NCBI RefSeq assembly: GCF_900099775.1
Contig: NZ_FMTM01000001.1
Span: 496,001-560,000 of the forward strand
Direction of reading: 5' to 3'
DNA from: Rhizobium mongolense subsp. loessense
GTDB taxonomy: Bacteria; Pseudomonadota; Alphaproteobacteria; Rhizobiales; Rhizobiaceae
Length of the DNA: 64,000 nucleotides
Of this stretch, positions 53,815 through 63,420 are shown piece after piece. The translations under genes were made by a program, and so were the position numbers. The stretch's first letter is position 1, and each line of letters begins with the position of its first letter. A model generated the notes under the pieces. That model saw nothing but the letters and a program-made list of their open reading frames with translations, searched no databases and was not told the DNA's origin.

Positions 53815-55731
53815 GTGACACATCAGCCGAAAACCCCGCTGCTCGACCAGGTCAAATATCCCGCCGACCTGCGCAAGCTCGAGGATCGTGACCTGCCGCA
53901 GCTTGCGCGCGAAGTCCGAGACGAGATGATCGATGCGGTCTCGCGCACCGGCGGTCATCTGGGCGCGGGTCTCGGCGTCGTCGAACTGACGATCGCCATC
54001 CACAGCGTCTTCGATACGCCCGAGGACCGGTTGATCTTCGACGTCGGCCACCAGTGTTATCCGCACAAGATCCTTACCGGCCGCCGCGAGCGGATCCGCA
54101 CGCTGCGTCAGGAAGGCGGCCTTTCCGGGTTCACGCGGCGCGCCGAGAGCGAATACGATCCCTTCGGGGCGGCGCACTCATCGACCTCGATTTCCGCGGG
54201 TCTCGGCATGGCGGTCGCCGCCGAACTCAGCAAGACAGACCGGCGCGTGATTGCCGTCATCGGCGACGGCGCCATGTCAGCCGGCATGGCTTACGAGGCG
54301 CTGAACAATGCCGGCGCGCTCGATGCGCGGCTCATCGTCATCCTCAACGACAACGATATGTCGATTGCCCCGCCGACGGGTGCCATGAGCGCCTATCTCG
54401 CCCGCCTCGCCTCCGGACGGACCTATATGGGCTTTCGCGATTTCGGCAAGAAGCTGACGGCTTATCTCGGCAAGAAAGTCGACCGGGCGCTGACCCGCGC
54501 CGTCGAGCACGCGCGAGGCTACGTGACCGGCGGCACCATGTTCGAGGAAATGGGCTTCTACCATATCGGCCCGATCGATGGTCATTCCTTCGAGCATCTG
54601 CTCCCAGTGCTGCGCAATGTGCGCGACAACGCCGAAGGTCCGGTGTTGATCCACGTCGTCACGCAGAAGGGCAAGGGTTATCCGCCTGCCGAAGCCGCCG
54701 CCGACAAGTACCACGGCGTCAACAAATTCGACGTCATCACCGGGGCGCAGGCCAAGGTGAAGCCGAATGCGCCGAGCTATACGAGCGTCTTCGCCGAGGC
54801 GCTGGTGCAGGAGGCAACGCTCGACGGCAAGATCGTCGGCATCACGGCGGCCATGCCGAATGGCACTGGCCTGGACAAGCTTGCCGAAGTCTTCCCTGCC
54901 CGCTGTTTCGATGTCGGCATCGCCGAGCAGCATGCCGTCACCTTCGCGGCCGGCCTGGCCACCGAGGGTTACAAGCCGTTTGCGGCGCTCTATTCCACCT
55001 TCCTGCAGCGCGCCTACGACCAGGTCGTCCACGATGTCGCAATCCAGGGCCTGCCGGTCCGTTTCCCGATCGACCGCGCTGGTTTCGTCGGCGCCGACGG
55101 CCCGACCCATGCGGGTTCGTTCGACACGACATTCCTTGCGACGCTTCCCGGTTTCGTCGTCATGGCTGCGGCCGACGAGGCGGAACTGAAGCATATGGTG
55201 CGCACGGCGGCGGCTTATGACGCCGGCCCGATTTCATTCCGTTATCCGCGCGGCGAAGGTGTCGGCGTCGAAATGCCGGCGCGCGGCGAAATCTTGCAGA
55301 TCGGCAAGGGCCGCATCGTCAAGGAAGGTACCAAGGTTGCGCTGCTTTCCTTCGGCTCGCGGCTCGCGGACTGCCTGCTTGCGGCCGAAGATCTTGAGGC
55401 TGCCGGCCTTTCGACCACCGTTGCCGATGCGCGCTTCGCCAAGCCGCTGGACCACGGCCTGATTCGCCAGCTCGCCCGCCACCACGAAATGCTGATCACC
55501 GTCGAAGAAGGCGCCATCGGCGGCTTTGGCAGTCATGTGCTGCATTTCCTCGCGATGGAAGGCCTGCTTGAAAGCGGCCTGAAGGTCCGCTCGCTCACCA
55601 TGCCCGATATCTGGATGGAGCAGGCGAAACCAGAGGTGATGAACGCCCATGCCGGTCTCGACCGCGCAGGCATCGTTTCCACCGTCTTCCGGACACTCGG
55701 CCACGGCGCGGCCGTGGGGGTTGCGGGCTGA
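53815..55731 (+). CDS. dxs: 1-deoxy-D-xylulose-5-phosphate synthase
   Basis: A 638-residue thiamine-diphosphate enzyme that condenses pyruvate and glyceraldehyde 3-phosphate, the entry step of the MEP pathway also served by ispH at 22 kb. The ThDP motif is [20 protein letters not shown] followed by VILNDNDMS; the transketolase pyrimidine-domain Glu is in [32 protein letters not shown] is the Dxs signature. The start is a GTG at 53815 with AAGAGCT upstream. It is transcribed alone after a 101-base gap. Confidence 0.97.
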   Translation: MTHQPKTPLLDQVKYPADLRKLEDRDLPQLAREVRDEMIDAVSRTGGHLGAGLGVVELTIAIHSVFDTPEDRLIFDVGHQCYPHKILTGRRERIRTLRQEGGLSGFTRRAESEYDPFGAAHSSTSISAGLGMAVAAELSKTDRRVIAVIGDGAMSAGMAYEALNNAGALDARLIVILNDNDMSIAPPTGAMSAYLARLASGRTYMGFRDFGKKLTAYLGKKVDRALTRAVEHARGYVTGGTMFEEMGFYHIGPIDGHSFEHLLPVLRNVRDNAEGPVLIHVVTQKGKGYPPAEAAADKYHGVNKFDVITGAQAKVKPNAPSYTSVFAEALVQEATLDGKIVGITAAMPNGTGLDKLAEVFPARCFDVGIAEQHAVTFAAGLATEGYKPFAALYSTFLQRAYDQVVHDVAIQGLPVRFPIDRAGFVGADGPTHAGSFDTTFLATLPGFVVMAAADEAELKHMVRTAAAYDAGPISFRYPRGEGVGVEMPARGEILQIGKGRIVKEGTKVALLSFGSRLADCLLAAEDLEAAGLSTTVADARFAKPLDHGLIRQLARHHEMLITVEEGAIGGFGSHVLHFLAMEGLLESGLKVRSLTMPDIWMEQAKPEVMNAHAGLDRAGIVSTVFRTLGHGAAVGVAG

Positions 55732-55833
55732 CGCCATCCGGAGCCTTCGGCAACGCGCAGGCTCCACAAAGCTACAATCTACTTCTTTCCATCCGGATGC
55801 CGCCGCACCCAGGCGGCGGCAGGTTAGCCGCAG

Positions 55834-55969
55834 GTGTCCGCGCGGGCGGCCGAAGCGGGATTTCGCGTCGGCTACGACAGCCCGTCCCAGTTGAGCGGCG
55901 ACTATGTCCGGTTCACCTTATACCACCACACGCGACGTCGAGCGGATCGGCGGCATCCAGGGCATTTAG
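55834..55969 (+). pseudogene. AraC-family regulator, C-terminal remnant
   Basis: From 55834 the frame reads AAEAGFRVGYDSPSQLSGDY, the recognition-helix region of AraC/XylS regulators (normally VGYESPSQFSREY). One frameshift near 55912 continues as GSPYTTTRDVERIGGIQGI and stops at TAG 55967-55969, as AraC proteins of this group end. A TAG at 55827-55829 closes the first frame on the left, so only the last ~45 residues survive. It is a dead fragment beside the mcp terminator. Confidence 0.75.
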
Positions 55970-55981
55970 CACGCAACAAAC

Positions 55982-56012
55982 GAGAAGGGCGGCCAAATCG
56001 GCCGCCCCTCTC
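55982..56012 (-). terminator. Terminator of the chemoreceptor gene at 56.0 kb
   Basis: Strong hairpin GAGAAGGGCGGCC (55982-55994) / GGCCGCCCCTCTC (56000-56012) with a 5-base loop and one mismatch. It lies 24 bases past the chemoreceptor stop; on the minus strand it is followed by a GTTTGTTG stretch. It can also stop plus-strand reading. Confidence 0.65.
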
Positions 56013-56035
56013 ATATTCCAGATCGATCAGCGTTC

Positions 56036-57967
56036 TTAGAACTCCGTCCAATCGTCTTGGACGGCTGCGGCGGTTGCCGCCTTACCGCCGAAGGCACTGG
56101 CGAGCTTGCTGGTCAGCGCGCGGGCGGGCGATGCAACAGGGCGGGCGCCTGACTGCGCGGCACGGGGCGCGGCCGCCGGTGCGGCCTGGCCGAGCTTGAA
56201 CTGTTGCAGCAAGGCGTCCAGCGCGTTGGCTTCCTGAGCCAGCGCATGGCTTGCCGCCGTTTGTTCTTCAACCATGGCAGCATTCTGCTGCGTGCCCTGG
56301 TCCATATTGTTGACGGCGGTGTTGATCTCCTGCAGGCCGATCGACTGTTCGCGCGTGGCGGTGACGATCGCGCCGATATGGCGGTTGATCTCCTGGACTT
56401 CGCTCACGATCTCGGCGAGCGCCTTGCCGGTTTCACCGACAAGCGAGACGCCGGTGTTGACATGGTCGCCTGAGGTCGTGATCAGCGCCTTGATCTCCTT
56501 GGCGGCGTTGGCGGAACGCTGGGCCAGTTCACGCACCTCCTGGGCAACGACGGCAAAGCCCTTGCCCGCATCACCTGCACGGGCGGCCTCGACGCCCGCG
56601 TTCAAGGCAAGAAGGTTCGTCTGGAAGGCTATGTCGTCGATGACGCCGATGATGTTGCTGATCTCGCCCGAGGACTTTTCGATCTGCTGCATGGCAGTGA
56701 CGGCCTTGCGGACAACATCGCCGGAGCGCTCGGCACCGAGACGCGCACGCTCGACCAGATGGCCGACATCTTCGGCGCGCTTGGCGCTGTCGCGGACGGT
56801 CGTCGTGACCTCTTCGAGAGCTGCGGCGGTTTCCTCGACAGCAGCAGCCTGCTGTTCGGTACGGCGGGCGAGGTCGTCGGCGGCGGAGCGGATTTCGCCG
56901 GCGCCGGCATTGATCGCCGAGGCATTGCGGCCAACCGCCTGGAGTGCCGACTGAAGCTTTTCAGCGGCATGGTTGAAGTCGTTTCGCAGGCTGTCGAAGT
57001 GAGCGGAGAAGGGCGTTGCGATCCGGCTTGCGACATCGCCGTTGGCGAGGTTCGAAAGACCGCCCGCCAGACTGTCGATCGCAAAGCGGATCTCGGCTGC
57101 CTCGCGGGCCTTCTCCTCGTCGGAGAGCTGACGCTGGCGCTCGGCCTCGTCGCGCATGCGGTCCGTCTCTCCGGAAAGACGCTGCTTTTCGATTGCGGCC
57201 TCCTTGAAAACCAGCACCGATTTCGCCATCAGGCCGACTTCGTCGCCGCGGTCGAGCGCCGGCACGTCGATATCGTTATGGCCCGCTGCCAAGCGGCCCA
57301 TGGCGACGGTCATGCCGACGATCGGCTGCGCGATGGTACGCGATAGAAGCCAGGCAAGCACGGCTGCGGCAAGCGATGCAGCGATGCCACCGACGATCAG
57401 GGTGAAGGTCAGATCCTTGTTGGCGTCGAGCTGCGTTGCGGCAAAGGCCGCCGACTTTTCGCGGGCGACAGCCTTGATCTTGGCGGAGGCCTGACGGAAG
57501 CCGTCGAGTTGTCCCTTCGTGGCGTTAACACCGATCTTGACCACGTCTGCGATCGGCATCTCGGTTTCCTTGCGGGCCCTGGCCTGCGGTTCGGCAAGTT
57601 CGTGAAAATAGAGATCGGCCGCCTTCTGCATGCCGTCGATCATCCCGATCAGTTCCGCCTCGCCTGCAGCTGTCTGCTTGGCGGCAGCAATCGCCTTTAG
57701 CATGCGCTCGCGATTGGCGAAGATATCGCCATAGGTGCTGTCGCTGCGGAAGAGGATGAAGCCCCGCAGGTTGACGGCCTGCTCCAGCATCGCCTGCAGC
57801 GCGTCGTCGATGTGATTGACGAGGAGCTCCGATTTCTCCTGTTCGGCGGCAGCCGCAGCCGAGGCGTTTGCCTTGCTGTACACATAGGCTGAGACGGAAA
57901 TGAAGATGAGAATCAGCGCGGCAAAGGTTGCGGCAAGCTTTCCCTTCAAGGACATGTTGGCGAACAC
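56036..57967 (-). CDS. Methyl-accepting chemotaxis protein with CheR-type C-terminal pentapeptide
   Basis: A 643-residue chemoreceptor. There is a first membrane helix (about residues 11-29), a helical-bundle periplasmic domain (about 30-190), a second helix (about 192-214), HAMP (about 215-270), a second HAMP-like linker and the MCP signalling domain (about 360-600) with the hairpin tip [20 protein letters not shown]. The protein ends in DWTEF, a recognisable variant of the NWETF/DWEEF pentapeptide that tethers the methyltransferase CheR and CheB. The start is taken as GTG 57967 with GGAG upstream; ATG 57955 is possible. The ligand is unknown. Confidence 0.92.
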   Translation of the reverse strand: MFANMSLKGKLAATFAALILIFISVSAYVYSKANASAAAAAEQEKSELLVNHIDDALQAMLEQAVNLRGFILFRSDSTYGDIFANRERMLKAIAAAKQTAAGEAELIGMIDGMQKAADLYFHELAEPQARARKETEMPIADVVKIGVNATKGQLDGFRQASAKIKAVAREKSAAFAATQLDANKDLTFTLIVGGIAASLAAAVLAWLLSRTIAQPIVGMTVAMGRLAAGHNDIDVPALDRGDEVGLMAKSVLVFKEAAIEKQRLSGETDRMRDEAERQRQLSDEEKAREAAEIRFAIDSLAGGLSNLANGDVASRIATPFSAHFDSLRNDFNHAAEKLQSALQAVGRNASAINAGAGEIRSAADDLARRTEQQAAAVEETAAALEEVTTTVRDSAKRAEDVGHLVERARLGAERSGDVVRKAVTAMQQIEKSSGEISNIIGVIDDIAFQTNLLALNAGVEAARAGDAGKGFAVVAQEVRELAQRSANAAKEIKALITTSGDHVNTGVSLVGETGKALAEIVSEVQEINRHIGAIVTATREQSIGLQEINTAVNNMDQGTQQNAAMVEEQTAASHALAQEANALDALLQQFKLGQAAPAAAPRAAQSGARPVASPARALTSKLASAFGGKAATAAAVQDDWTEF

Positions 57968-58274
57968 CGGTCAACTCTCCTGACAAAAACGGCGATACAA
58001 GCCGCGCGAGACGCAGCGGCAAAGCGAATAAAACTGAAACATGATCTGCAGGTGGAGGTTATGATGCCATCATGGCAGGGAACGGCCCGGGCGGACCGCT
58101 GCAATCACCGCGAAACTACGGGCATCGGCTTTAAATTTGCTTAATCTGTACTGCCCAAATTTTGGGGAGGAATTGTTTCCACGCGCTTCGCATTTCCTCG
58201 AAAGCCCTCATCTCATCTGCGGCGGCGGCAACAAAAGGCTTGCAAGCAGCGGCTTTGCCGGTCATGGACAGCCG
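57968..58274. other. Divergent promoter region of chemoreceptor and tlyA
   Basis: A 307-base gap between the minus-strand chemoreceptor and plus-strand tlyA. It contains a 13-base palindrome ATGATGCCATCAT at 58061-58073, a possible regulator site about 95 bases before the chemoreceptor start. No supported ORF; the frame extending tlyA upstream to 58137 lacks family likeness. Confidence 0.45.
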
Positions 58275-59021
58275 ATGTCCGATCAGAATACCCAGCGCCT
58301 CGACCAGCTTCTCGTGAGCCTCGGCCTCTTTTCCAGCCGCTCGCGGGCACGCGATGCCGTAAGCCGTGGCACAGTGAAGGTTGGCGGCGCTGTCGTGACA
58401 AAGCCGGGCGCCCTCTTTGCCGAGGACGCCGTAATCGAGGTCGATGACCCGGCGCAGGATTACGTCTCCCGTGCCGCGCTCAAGCTCATTGCGGCGCTCG
58501 ATCATTTCCATCTTTGTCCGGCGGGCCACCACTGTCTCGACATCGGCGCTTCGACAGGCGGCTTCACTGAAGTGCTGCTGGAGCGCGACGCGGCACATGT
58601 GACCGCCATCGATGTCGGTCACGGGCAGATGCATCCGCGCATCGCAGGCGATCCGCGGGTCACGAATATCGAGGGGCTGAACGCCCGCAATTTGACGGCA
58701 GAGGATATCGGCCGGCCAACCACCTTCGTCGTGTCGGATGTTTCGTTCATTTCGCTGAAGCTCGCGCTGGCGCCTGCGTTGCAGATCGCCGAGCGTGGCG
58801 CCATTGCAGCGCTTTTGGTAAAGCCGCAATTCGAAGCCGGACGCGAAGCGATCGGCAAGGGCGGACTGTTGAAGGACCCCTCCTGCGCGCCTGCGGTCGC
58901 CGCCGAGCTCGAGCGCTGGTTCGCCGAAGACATGGGCTGGAAGAGCCTTGGGCTCATCGCTTCGCCGATCGCCGGGGGCGACGGCAATCAGGAATTTCTA
59001 CTCGCAGGAACGAAGCCGTGA
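58275..59021 (+). CDS. tlyA: TlyA family rRNA 2'-O-methyltransferase
   Basis: A 248-residue TlyA: an N-terminal S4 RNA-binding domain (RLDQLLVSLGLFSSRSRARD and the following VSRGTVKVGGAVV) and an FtsJ-type methyltransferase domain with the SAM motif CLDIGASTGGFTEVLLERDA and the catalytic K-D-K-E elements in FVVSDVSFISLKLAL and LLVKPQFEAGREAIG. It should 2'-O-methylate a cytidine in 16S and/or 23S rRNA. The start is ATG 58275 (MSDQNTQRL). It overlaps the next gene by four bases (GTGA), so two rRNA/tRNA methylases are coupled. Confidence 0.95.
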   Translation: MSDQNTQRLDQLLVSLGLFSSRSRARDAVSRGTVKVGGAVVTKPGALFAEDAVIEVDDPAQDYVSRAALKLIAALDHFHLCPAGHHCLDIGASTGGFTEVLLERDAAHVTAIDVGHGQMHPRIAGDPRVTNIEGLNARNLTAEDIGRPTTFVVSDVSFISLKLALAPALQIAERGAIAALLVKPQFEAGREAIGKGGLLKDPSCAPAVAAELERWFAEDMGWKSLGLIASPIAGGDGNQEFLLAGTKP

Positions 59022-60286
59022 GCACCGAAACAGTCACCATCCAGAAACTCGGCGGCCAGGGCGACGGCATTGCCGACGGCGCGGATGGCCCGATCTACGT
59101 GCCCTTCTCGCTGCCCGGCGAAAGCGTGGCGATCGCGCGCGTCAAGAACCACGGCACGATCATGTCGATTGCCAAGCCTTCGGCCGACCGGCAGGAGCCG
59201 CCCTGCCGCCATTTCGGCCCGGACGGTGTCAACGGAACTTGCGGCGGCTGCACGCTGCAGCACATGGCGGATCAGCCCTACCGGACCTTCAAGCGACAGC
59301 TGGTGATCGACGCACTGAAATCGAAGGGCATATCCTCCGAGGTCGGCGAACTCGTCCCTGCACATCCCGGCGAGCGGCGGCGCGTCGTCTTTGCGGCACG
59401 CAAGACCGAGAAGGATATGCTGATCGGCTTCAACCAGGCCGAAAGCCACCATATCGTTGCGATCGAGGAATGTCCTATCTCGTCGGCGGCGATCCTTGCA
59501 CGGCTGCCGGCGATCAAGGCAATTGGCGCAGCACTTGCGACCAGCGCCGAGGCCTTTCGCATTTCGGTTCTCGAAACACTTTCCGGGCTTGATCTCGCCG
59601 TCGACGGGATCAAGAAGATGCCGGACCCACAGCGGCGTAAGGCGATTGAAACCGTGCTTGGCCTTCGCGGCATCGCGCGCGTTTCGCTGAATGGCGAAAT
59701 CCTGGTCGAGCCATCCAAGCCGATCGTCGACTTCGGCGGTGTGCAGGTCTCGCCGCCGGCTGGCAGCTTCACCCAGGCGACGAAGCCCGCCGAAGAGACG
59801 ATGGCCGAGCTGGTACTTGCCCATCTCGCCAAGACAAAGCGCATCGCCGATCTCTTTGCGGGCGCCGGCACTTTTTCCCTTCGGCTTGCCCGGATCGGAC
59901 GCGTGCATGCCGTCGATGGCGAGGAGAAGGCGCTCGTCGCGCTCGACCAGGCGGCGCGCAAAGCACAAGGGCTGAAGCCGGTCAGCGTCGAGAAACGCGA
60001 TCTCTTCCGCCGCCCGCTGATGACGTCAGAACTGAAAGTCTATGACGCGGTGGTCTTCGATCCGCCTCGCGCCGGAGCGGAGTTCCAGTGCCGCGAGCTC
60101 GCCCGTTCGACAGTGAAGAAGATCGCCGCTGTCAGTTGCAATCCGCTGACACTGGCGCGCGACCTCACCATTCTCATCGAGGGCGGCTACCGGATCACCG
60201 GCGTCACGCCGATTGACCAGTTTCTCTGGACCTCGCATGTCGAGGTGGTGGCGACGCTGGAAAAAATTGGCCCGGGCTCTCGCTGA
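59018..60286 (+). CDS. RumA/TrmA-family RNA (uracil-5-)-methyltransferase
   Basis: A 422-residue class I RNA m5U methyltransferase. The N-terminal TRAM domain covers VTIQKLGGQGDGIADGADGP onward. A [4Fe-4S] cysteine set is visible in CRHFGPDGVNGTCGGCTLQH with a later Cys in IEECPISSAA. The SAM motif is RIADLFAGAGTFSLRLARIG, and the nucleophilic Cys is in AAVSCNPLTLARDL, preceded by VFDPPRAGAEFQ. It most likely acts on 23S rRNA (RlmD/RlmC type), but the exact uridine cannot be told. The start GTG 59018 overlaps the tlyA stop. Confidence 0.93.
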   Translation: MSTETVTIQKLGGQGDGIADGADGPIYVPFSLPGESVAIARVKNHGTIMSIAKPSADRQEPPCRHFGPDGVNGTCGGCTLQHMADQPYRTFKRQLVIDALKSKGISSEVGELVPAHPGERRRVVFAARKTEKDMLIGFNQAESHHIVAIEECPISSAAILARLPAIKAIGAALATSAEAFRISVLETLSGLDLAVDGIKKMPDPQRRKAIETVLGLRGIARVSLNGEILVEPSKPIVDFGGVQVSPPAGSFTQATKPAEETMAELVLAHLAKTKRIADLFAGAGTFSLRLARIGRVHAVDGEEKALVALDQAARKAQGLKPVSVEKRDLFRRPLMTSELKVYDAVVFDPPRAGAEFQCRELARSTVKKIAAVSCNPLTLARDLTILIEGGYRITGVTPIDQFLWTSHVEVVATLEKIGPGSR

Positions 60287-60314
60287 GCCGCCATTTCGAT
60301 CCGCGCGAACAAAA

Positions 60315-60340
60315 ATGCCCGCACAACGCGGGCATCTTTT
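60315..60340. terminator. Bidirectional terminator between RNA methyltransferase and second chemoreceptor
   Basis: Perfect 8-bp stem ATGCCCGC / GCGGGCAT with an ACAAC loop, preceded by AAAAA and followed by CTTTT. It is a classic intrinsic terminator on both strands, serving the convergent genes at 60286 and 60359. Confidence 0.9.
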
Positions 60341-60358
60341 GGTTTGAAGCCGCAGGGA

Positions 60359-62452
60359 TCAGGCAGCGCGGCGGTTAGCCGGAGCCGTCATCTGGGGTGT
60401 CCCGGATTGTAGGGTGAACTGCGCCAGAAGCTGCATCAGCTTTGCGGCCTCGGTTGCCAGGCCGTGGCTTGCCGCTGTCTGCTCTTCGACCATTGCAGCG
60501 TTCTGCTGTGTGCCCTGATCCATTGTGTTGACGGCCATATTGATCTCGTGGAGACCGGTCGATTGCTCACGGGTGGCCGTGACGATGGCGCCGACATGGC
60601 GGCTGATTTCCTGCACCTGCAGAACGATCGCCTCCAGCGCCTTGCCAGTATCGCCGACCAGCGTCACACCGGAGCGAACCTGGAAGTTCGAGGCCGTGAT
60701 CAGGCTCTCGATCTCCTTGGCTGCCTTGGCGGAACGCTGCGCCAGTTCGCGAACTTCCTGCGCGACGACGGCAAACCCCTTGCCTGCCTCGCCTGCACGT
60801 GCGGCTTCGACACCGGCATTGAGCGCCAGAAGGTTGGTCTGGAACGCGATATCGTCGATGACGCTGATGATGTTCGAAATCTGCTCGGACGACTGCTCGA
60901 TGCCGTTCATCGCATCGACCGCCTTGCGGACGATCTCGCCGGATTCTTCGGCGCCGACGCGTGTGCGGTTGACGAGATTGCCTGCTTCCTCGGCGCGGCG
61001 GGCAGTGTCCTTGACGGTGGTCGTGATCTCCTCGAGTGCTGCGGCAGTCTCTTCGACTGACGCTGCCTGCTGCTCCGTGCGGCGGGCGAGGCCATCGGCA
61101 GCAGTGCGGATCTCCGACGCACCGGCATCGATCGCATGCGCGTTGCGGCCGACCGTCTGGAGTGCCGCGTGCAGCTTGCCGACGGCCGTGTTGTAGTCGC
61201 TGCGGAGGCGGTCGAGATGCGCGGCGAACGGCGTTTCGATGCGGTGGGCGACATTACCCTCCGAAAGCGCTCCGAGCGCATCCGCAAGCGCGTCGACGGC
61301 GGTACGGATTTCTGCCGCCTCCAGCGCCTTTTGCGCCTCGCGGTCCTGCCGCTCGCGCTCGCTCAGTGCGCGGCTGGTCTCGGCCTCGCCTTCCAGGCGC
61401 TCGCGATCGATTGCGTTGTTCTTGAAGACTGCGACCGCTTCGGCCATCGAGCCGATCTGATCGCGGCGTTCCTCACCGGGAATGGAAGCGGAGAGATTGC
61501 CGGCTGCCAGATTCTGCATCGCAGCCGTCATGGCGGTGACGGGGCGGATGACGAGACCGTGCAGCAGCCAAGCCATGGCGACGATCATCAGACCAACGGC
61601 GAGAAGCGTGGCGATGGTCGCGGCAATGCGGAACTCGTTCAGGGACGCGAAGGCCTTGTCGCCGTCAACGACGAAGCCGAGATGCCACTCGACCGTCGGC
61701 AGGCCATCAACCGGCCGGAAGCTGACGAGAACCGGCTTGCCGTCGAATTCGCTCTCGACCAGGCCGGGACCGATCGACGGCGTCGCGTCCGGGAAGGCAT
61801 CGGCAAGCGTCTTGGTAACAAGCTTGGCATCCGGATGGACAAGAATTTGGCCGCTTTTGTTGACAAGGAAAGCCATGCCCTGGCCGCCGAGATCGATCTC
61901 CTTGATCATCTTCACCATGGTATCCAGCGAAAAATCGCTGCCGACCACGCCGGCGAGCTTGCCGTCGCGCTTGACCGGTATGGCCGCGCTGATGATGAGA
62001 TCGCCGCTCGAGGCGTCGGTGTAGGGCTCGGTCAGGACGGGCGCATCGGCCTTGACTGCGTCCTGATACCACGGGCGCTTGCGCGGATCGTAATCCGCCG
62101 GGAGCGGCAGGTCCGGCCAGGACGTGAACACGCCCTGTTCATCGCCGAGATAGGTACTGACGAACTGCTTCGTCAGGACGTCGTTCTGCAGCACGCTGAC
62201 AACGCCGGCGGGATCGGCAGCCTTTGCGGAGGCGTTCGCGACCATCGCGGTCAGCGTGACGCGACCGTTCATCCAGTTGGCAAGGCTGCGTGCAGCCTGC
62301 TCGCCGGAAGACTGGATATTCGCTTCGATCGAGGCCGTCGTGACGCTACGCTGCACCGAATTGATATAAGAGGAAAAGGCGACAAAGGCCGCGAGAACGA
62401 CGGCGGACGCAGCGACAAGGATGCGCGTCATCAAATTCGTCTTCTTTTTCAA
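60359..62452 (-). CDS. Methyl-accepting chemotaxis protein with dCache sensor domain
   Basis: A 697-residue chemoreceptor. There is a first helix (about residues 10-30), a double-Cache periplasmic domain (about 35-275) with DYDPRKRPWYQDAVKADAPV, the segment EPYTDASSGDLIISAAIPVK and GVVGSDFSLDTMVKMI, a second helix (about 278-305), HAMP and the signalling domain (about 415-680). The tip matches the receptor at 56.0 kb almost exactly. dCache domains bind amino acids, organic acids or amines; the PWY and DASSGDL elements fit a direct small-molecule sensor, but the ligand is unknown. It lacks the C-terminal CheR pentapeptide (ends ANRRAA). Confidence 0.93.
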   Translation of the reverse strand: MKKKTNLMTRILVAASAVVLAAFVAFSSYINSVQRSVTTASIEANIQSSGEQAARSLANWMNGRVTLTAMVANASAKAADPAGVVSVLQNDVLTKQFVSTYLGDEQGVFTSWPDLPLPADYDPRKRPWYQDAVKADAPVLTEPYTDASSGDLIISAAIPVKRDGKLAGVVGSDFSLDTMVKMIKEIDLGGQGMAFLVNKSGQILVHPDAKLVTKTLADAFPDATPSIGPGLVESEFDGKPVLVSFRPVDGLPTVEWHLGFVVDGDKAFASLNEFRIAATIATLLAVGLMIVAMAWLLHGLVIRPVTAMTAAMQNLAAGNLSASIPGEERRDQIGSMAEAVAVFKNNAIDRERLEGEAETSRALSERERQDREAQKALEAAEIRTAVDALADALGALSEGNVAHRIETPFAAHLDRLRSDYNTAVGKLHAALQTVGRNAHAIDAGASEIRTAADGLARRTEQQAASVEETAAALEEITTTVKDTARRAEEAGNLVNRTRVGAEESGEIVRKAVDAMNGIEQSSEQISNIISVIDDIAFQTNLLALNAGVEAARAGEAGKGFAVVAQEVRELAQRSAKAAKEIESLITASNFQVRSGVTLVGDTGKALEAIVLQVQEISRHVGAIVTATREQSTGLHEINMAVNTMDQGTQQNAAMVEEQTAASHGLATEAAKLMQLLAQFTLQSGTPQMTAPANRRAA

Positions 62453-62638
62453 GATGCGTTCCTTTCGGATCGTCTGCCGTCGCGTCGCCGCGCAGGAACG
62501 CGGGGCGGGAGCGCTGAACGGGCAGAGGGCTCATGGAGACAAGGATGCGCAAAGCGCCTCATGCGCCCGGACGACCGAATGGATCAACTCGTCACCCCCT
62601 GATTATTAGGGGTTACTTAAAACAGGCTTAAAATCTAG

Positions 62639-62659
62639 CAAAAATCCCGTGTCCGGGAT
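62639..62659 (-). terminator. Terminator of the enoyl-CoA hydratase gene
   Basis: On the minus strand ATCCCG-GACA-CGGGAT followed by TTTTGC forms a compact intrinsic terminator that overlaps the first base of the enoyl-CoA hydratase stop codon complement. It separates this gene from the chemoreceptor promoter. Confidence 0.75.
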
Positions 62660-63411
62660 CAGCGGCGCATGAAGGCCTCGAAAGCCGCACGGGCTTCGGC
62701 GCTCTTCAACTGTGCGGCAAAATGCCGGGCCTCGTCATCGATGCGCGCAACGATCTCGGCACGGTCGCCGCGGATGAGATTGCGAGCAATCTTCAAGGCT
62801 TCCGGCGGCTTGGCGGCGAGTTTTGCGGCGGCCGCAAGGGTTAGGGATTCAACGTCCGGCGCGGAGCAAACCTTCCAGACCAGCCCGGCATCCTTTACCT
62901 CCTGCGCGGAGAATGCTTCACCCGCAGCAAGCAGGGCGAAGGCGCGCTGATGACCCATGATGCGCGGCGCAAGCAAGCTGGAAGCAGCTTCGGGCACGAG
63001 CGCCAGATCGACGAAAGGTGTGCGAAACTGGCTGCGGTCGGAGGCGACCGTCAAATCGCAATGCATGTGCATCGTCGTGCCGATGCCGATCGCCAGCCCA
63101 TCGACGCCGGAAACCAGCGGCTTTTCGGCATTGACGAGCGCATTGAGGAAATCGAGGAGCTCCCGGCCAAGCGAGCCACCCGTGGCCGCCGCGAGGAAGT
63201 CGCCGATATCGTTACCTGCGGAAAAAGCGCCTTCTGTGCCGAGGAAGACCGTCGCGCGGATGGTGATGTCCTCATTCGCCGCCTTCAGCGCTTCGGTCAT
63301 TCGCACATACATGGCGCGGGTAATCGCGTTCTTCTTTTCCGGGCGGTTGAAGCGAATGATCTGTACGCCGGGATGAGCAGCGGATTGTTCGACGATGATG
63401 TGGTCGGACAT
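62659..63411 (-). CDS. Enoyl-CoA hydratase/isomerase family protein
   Basis: A 250-residue crotonase-fold protein. ATVFLGTEGAFSAGNDIGDF holds the oxyanion-hole segment, and TPFVDLALVPEAASSLLAPR the second, with one catalytic-type Glu (in VPEAAS). The first canonical Glu position is not evident, so isomerase or another crotonase activity is as likely as hydration. It is nine bases downstream of the acyl-CoA dehydrogenase gene on the same strand, so the two probably act in the same beta-oxidation-type route. Confidence 0.9.
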   Translation of the reverse strand: MSDHIIVEQSAAHPGVQIIRFNRPEKKNAITRAMYVRMTEALKAANEDITIRATVFLGTEGAFSAGNDIGDFLAAATGGSLGRELLDFLNALVNAEKPLVSGVDGLAIGIGTTMHMHCDLTVASDRSQFRTPFVDLALVPEAASSLLAPRIMGHQRAFALLAAGEAFSAQEVKDAGLVWKVCSAPDVESLTLAAAAKLAAKPPEALKIARNLIRGDRAEIVARIDDEARHFAAQLKSAEARAAFEAFMRR

Positions 63412-63420
63412 GAATGATCC

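Noticed and set aside
61136..62602. A 488-codon plus-strand frame across the dCache chemoreceptor
   Set aside because: Antisense shadow; composition-driven, and it crosses the promoter region of the real gene.
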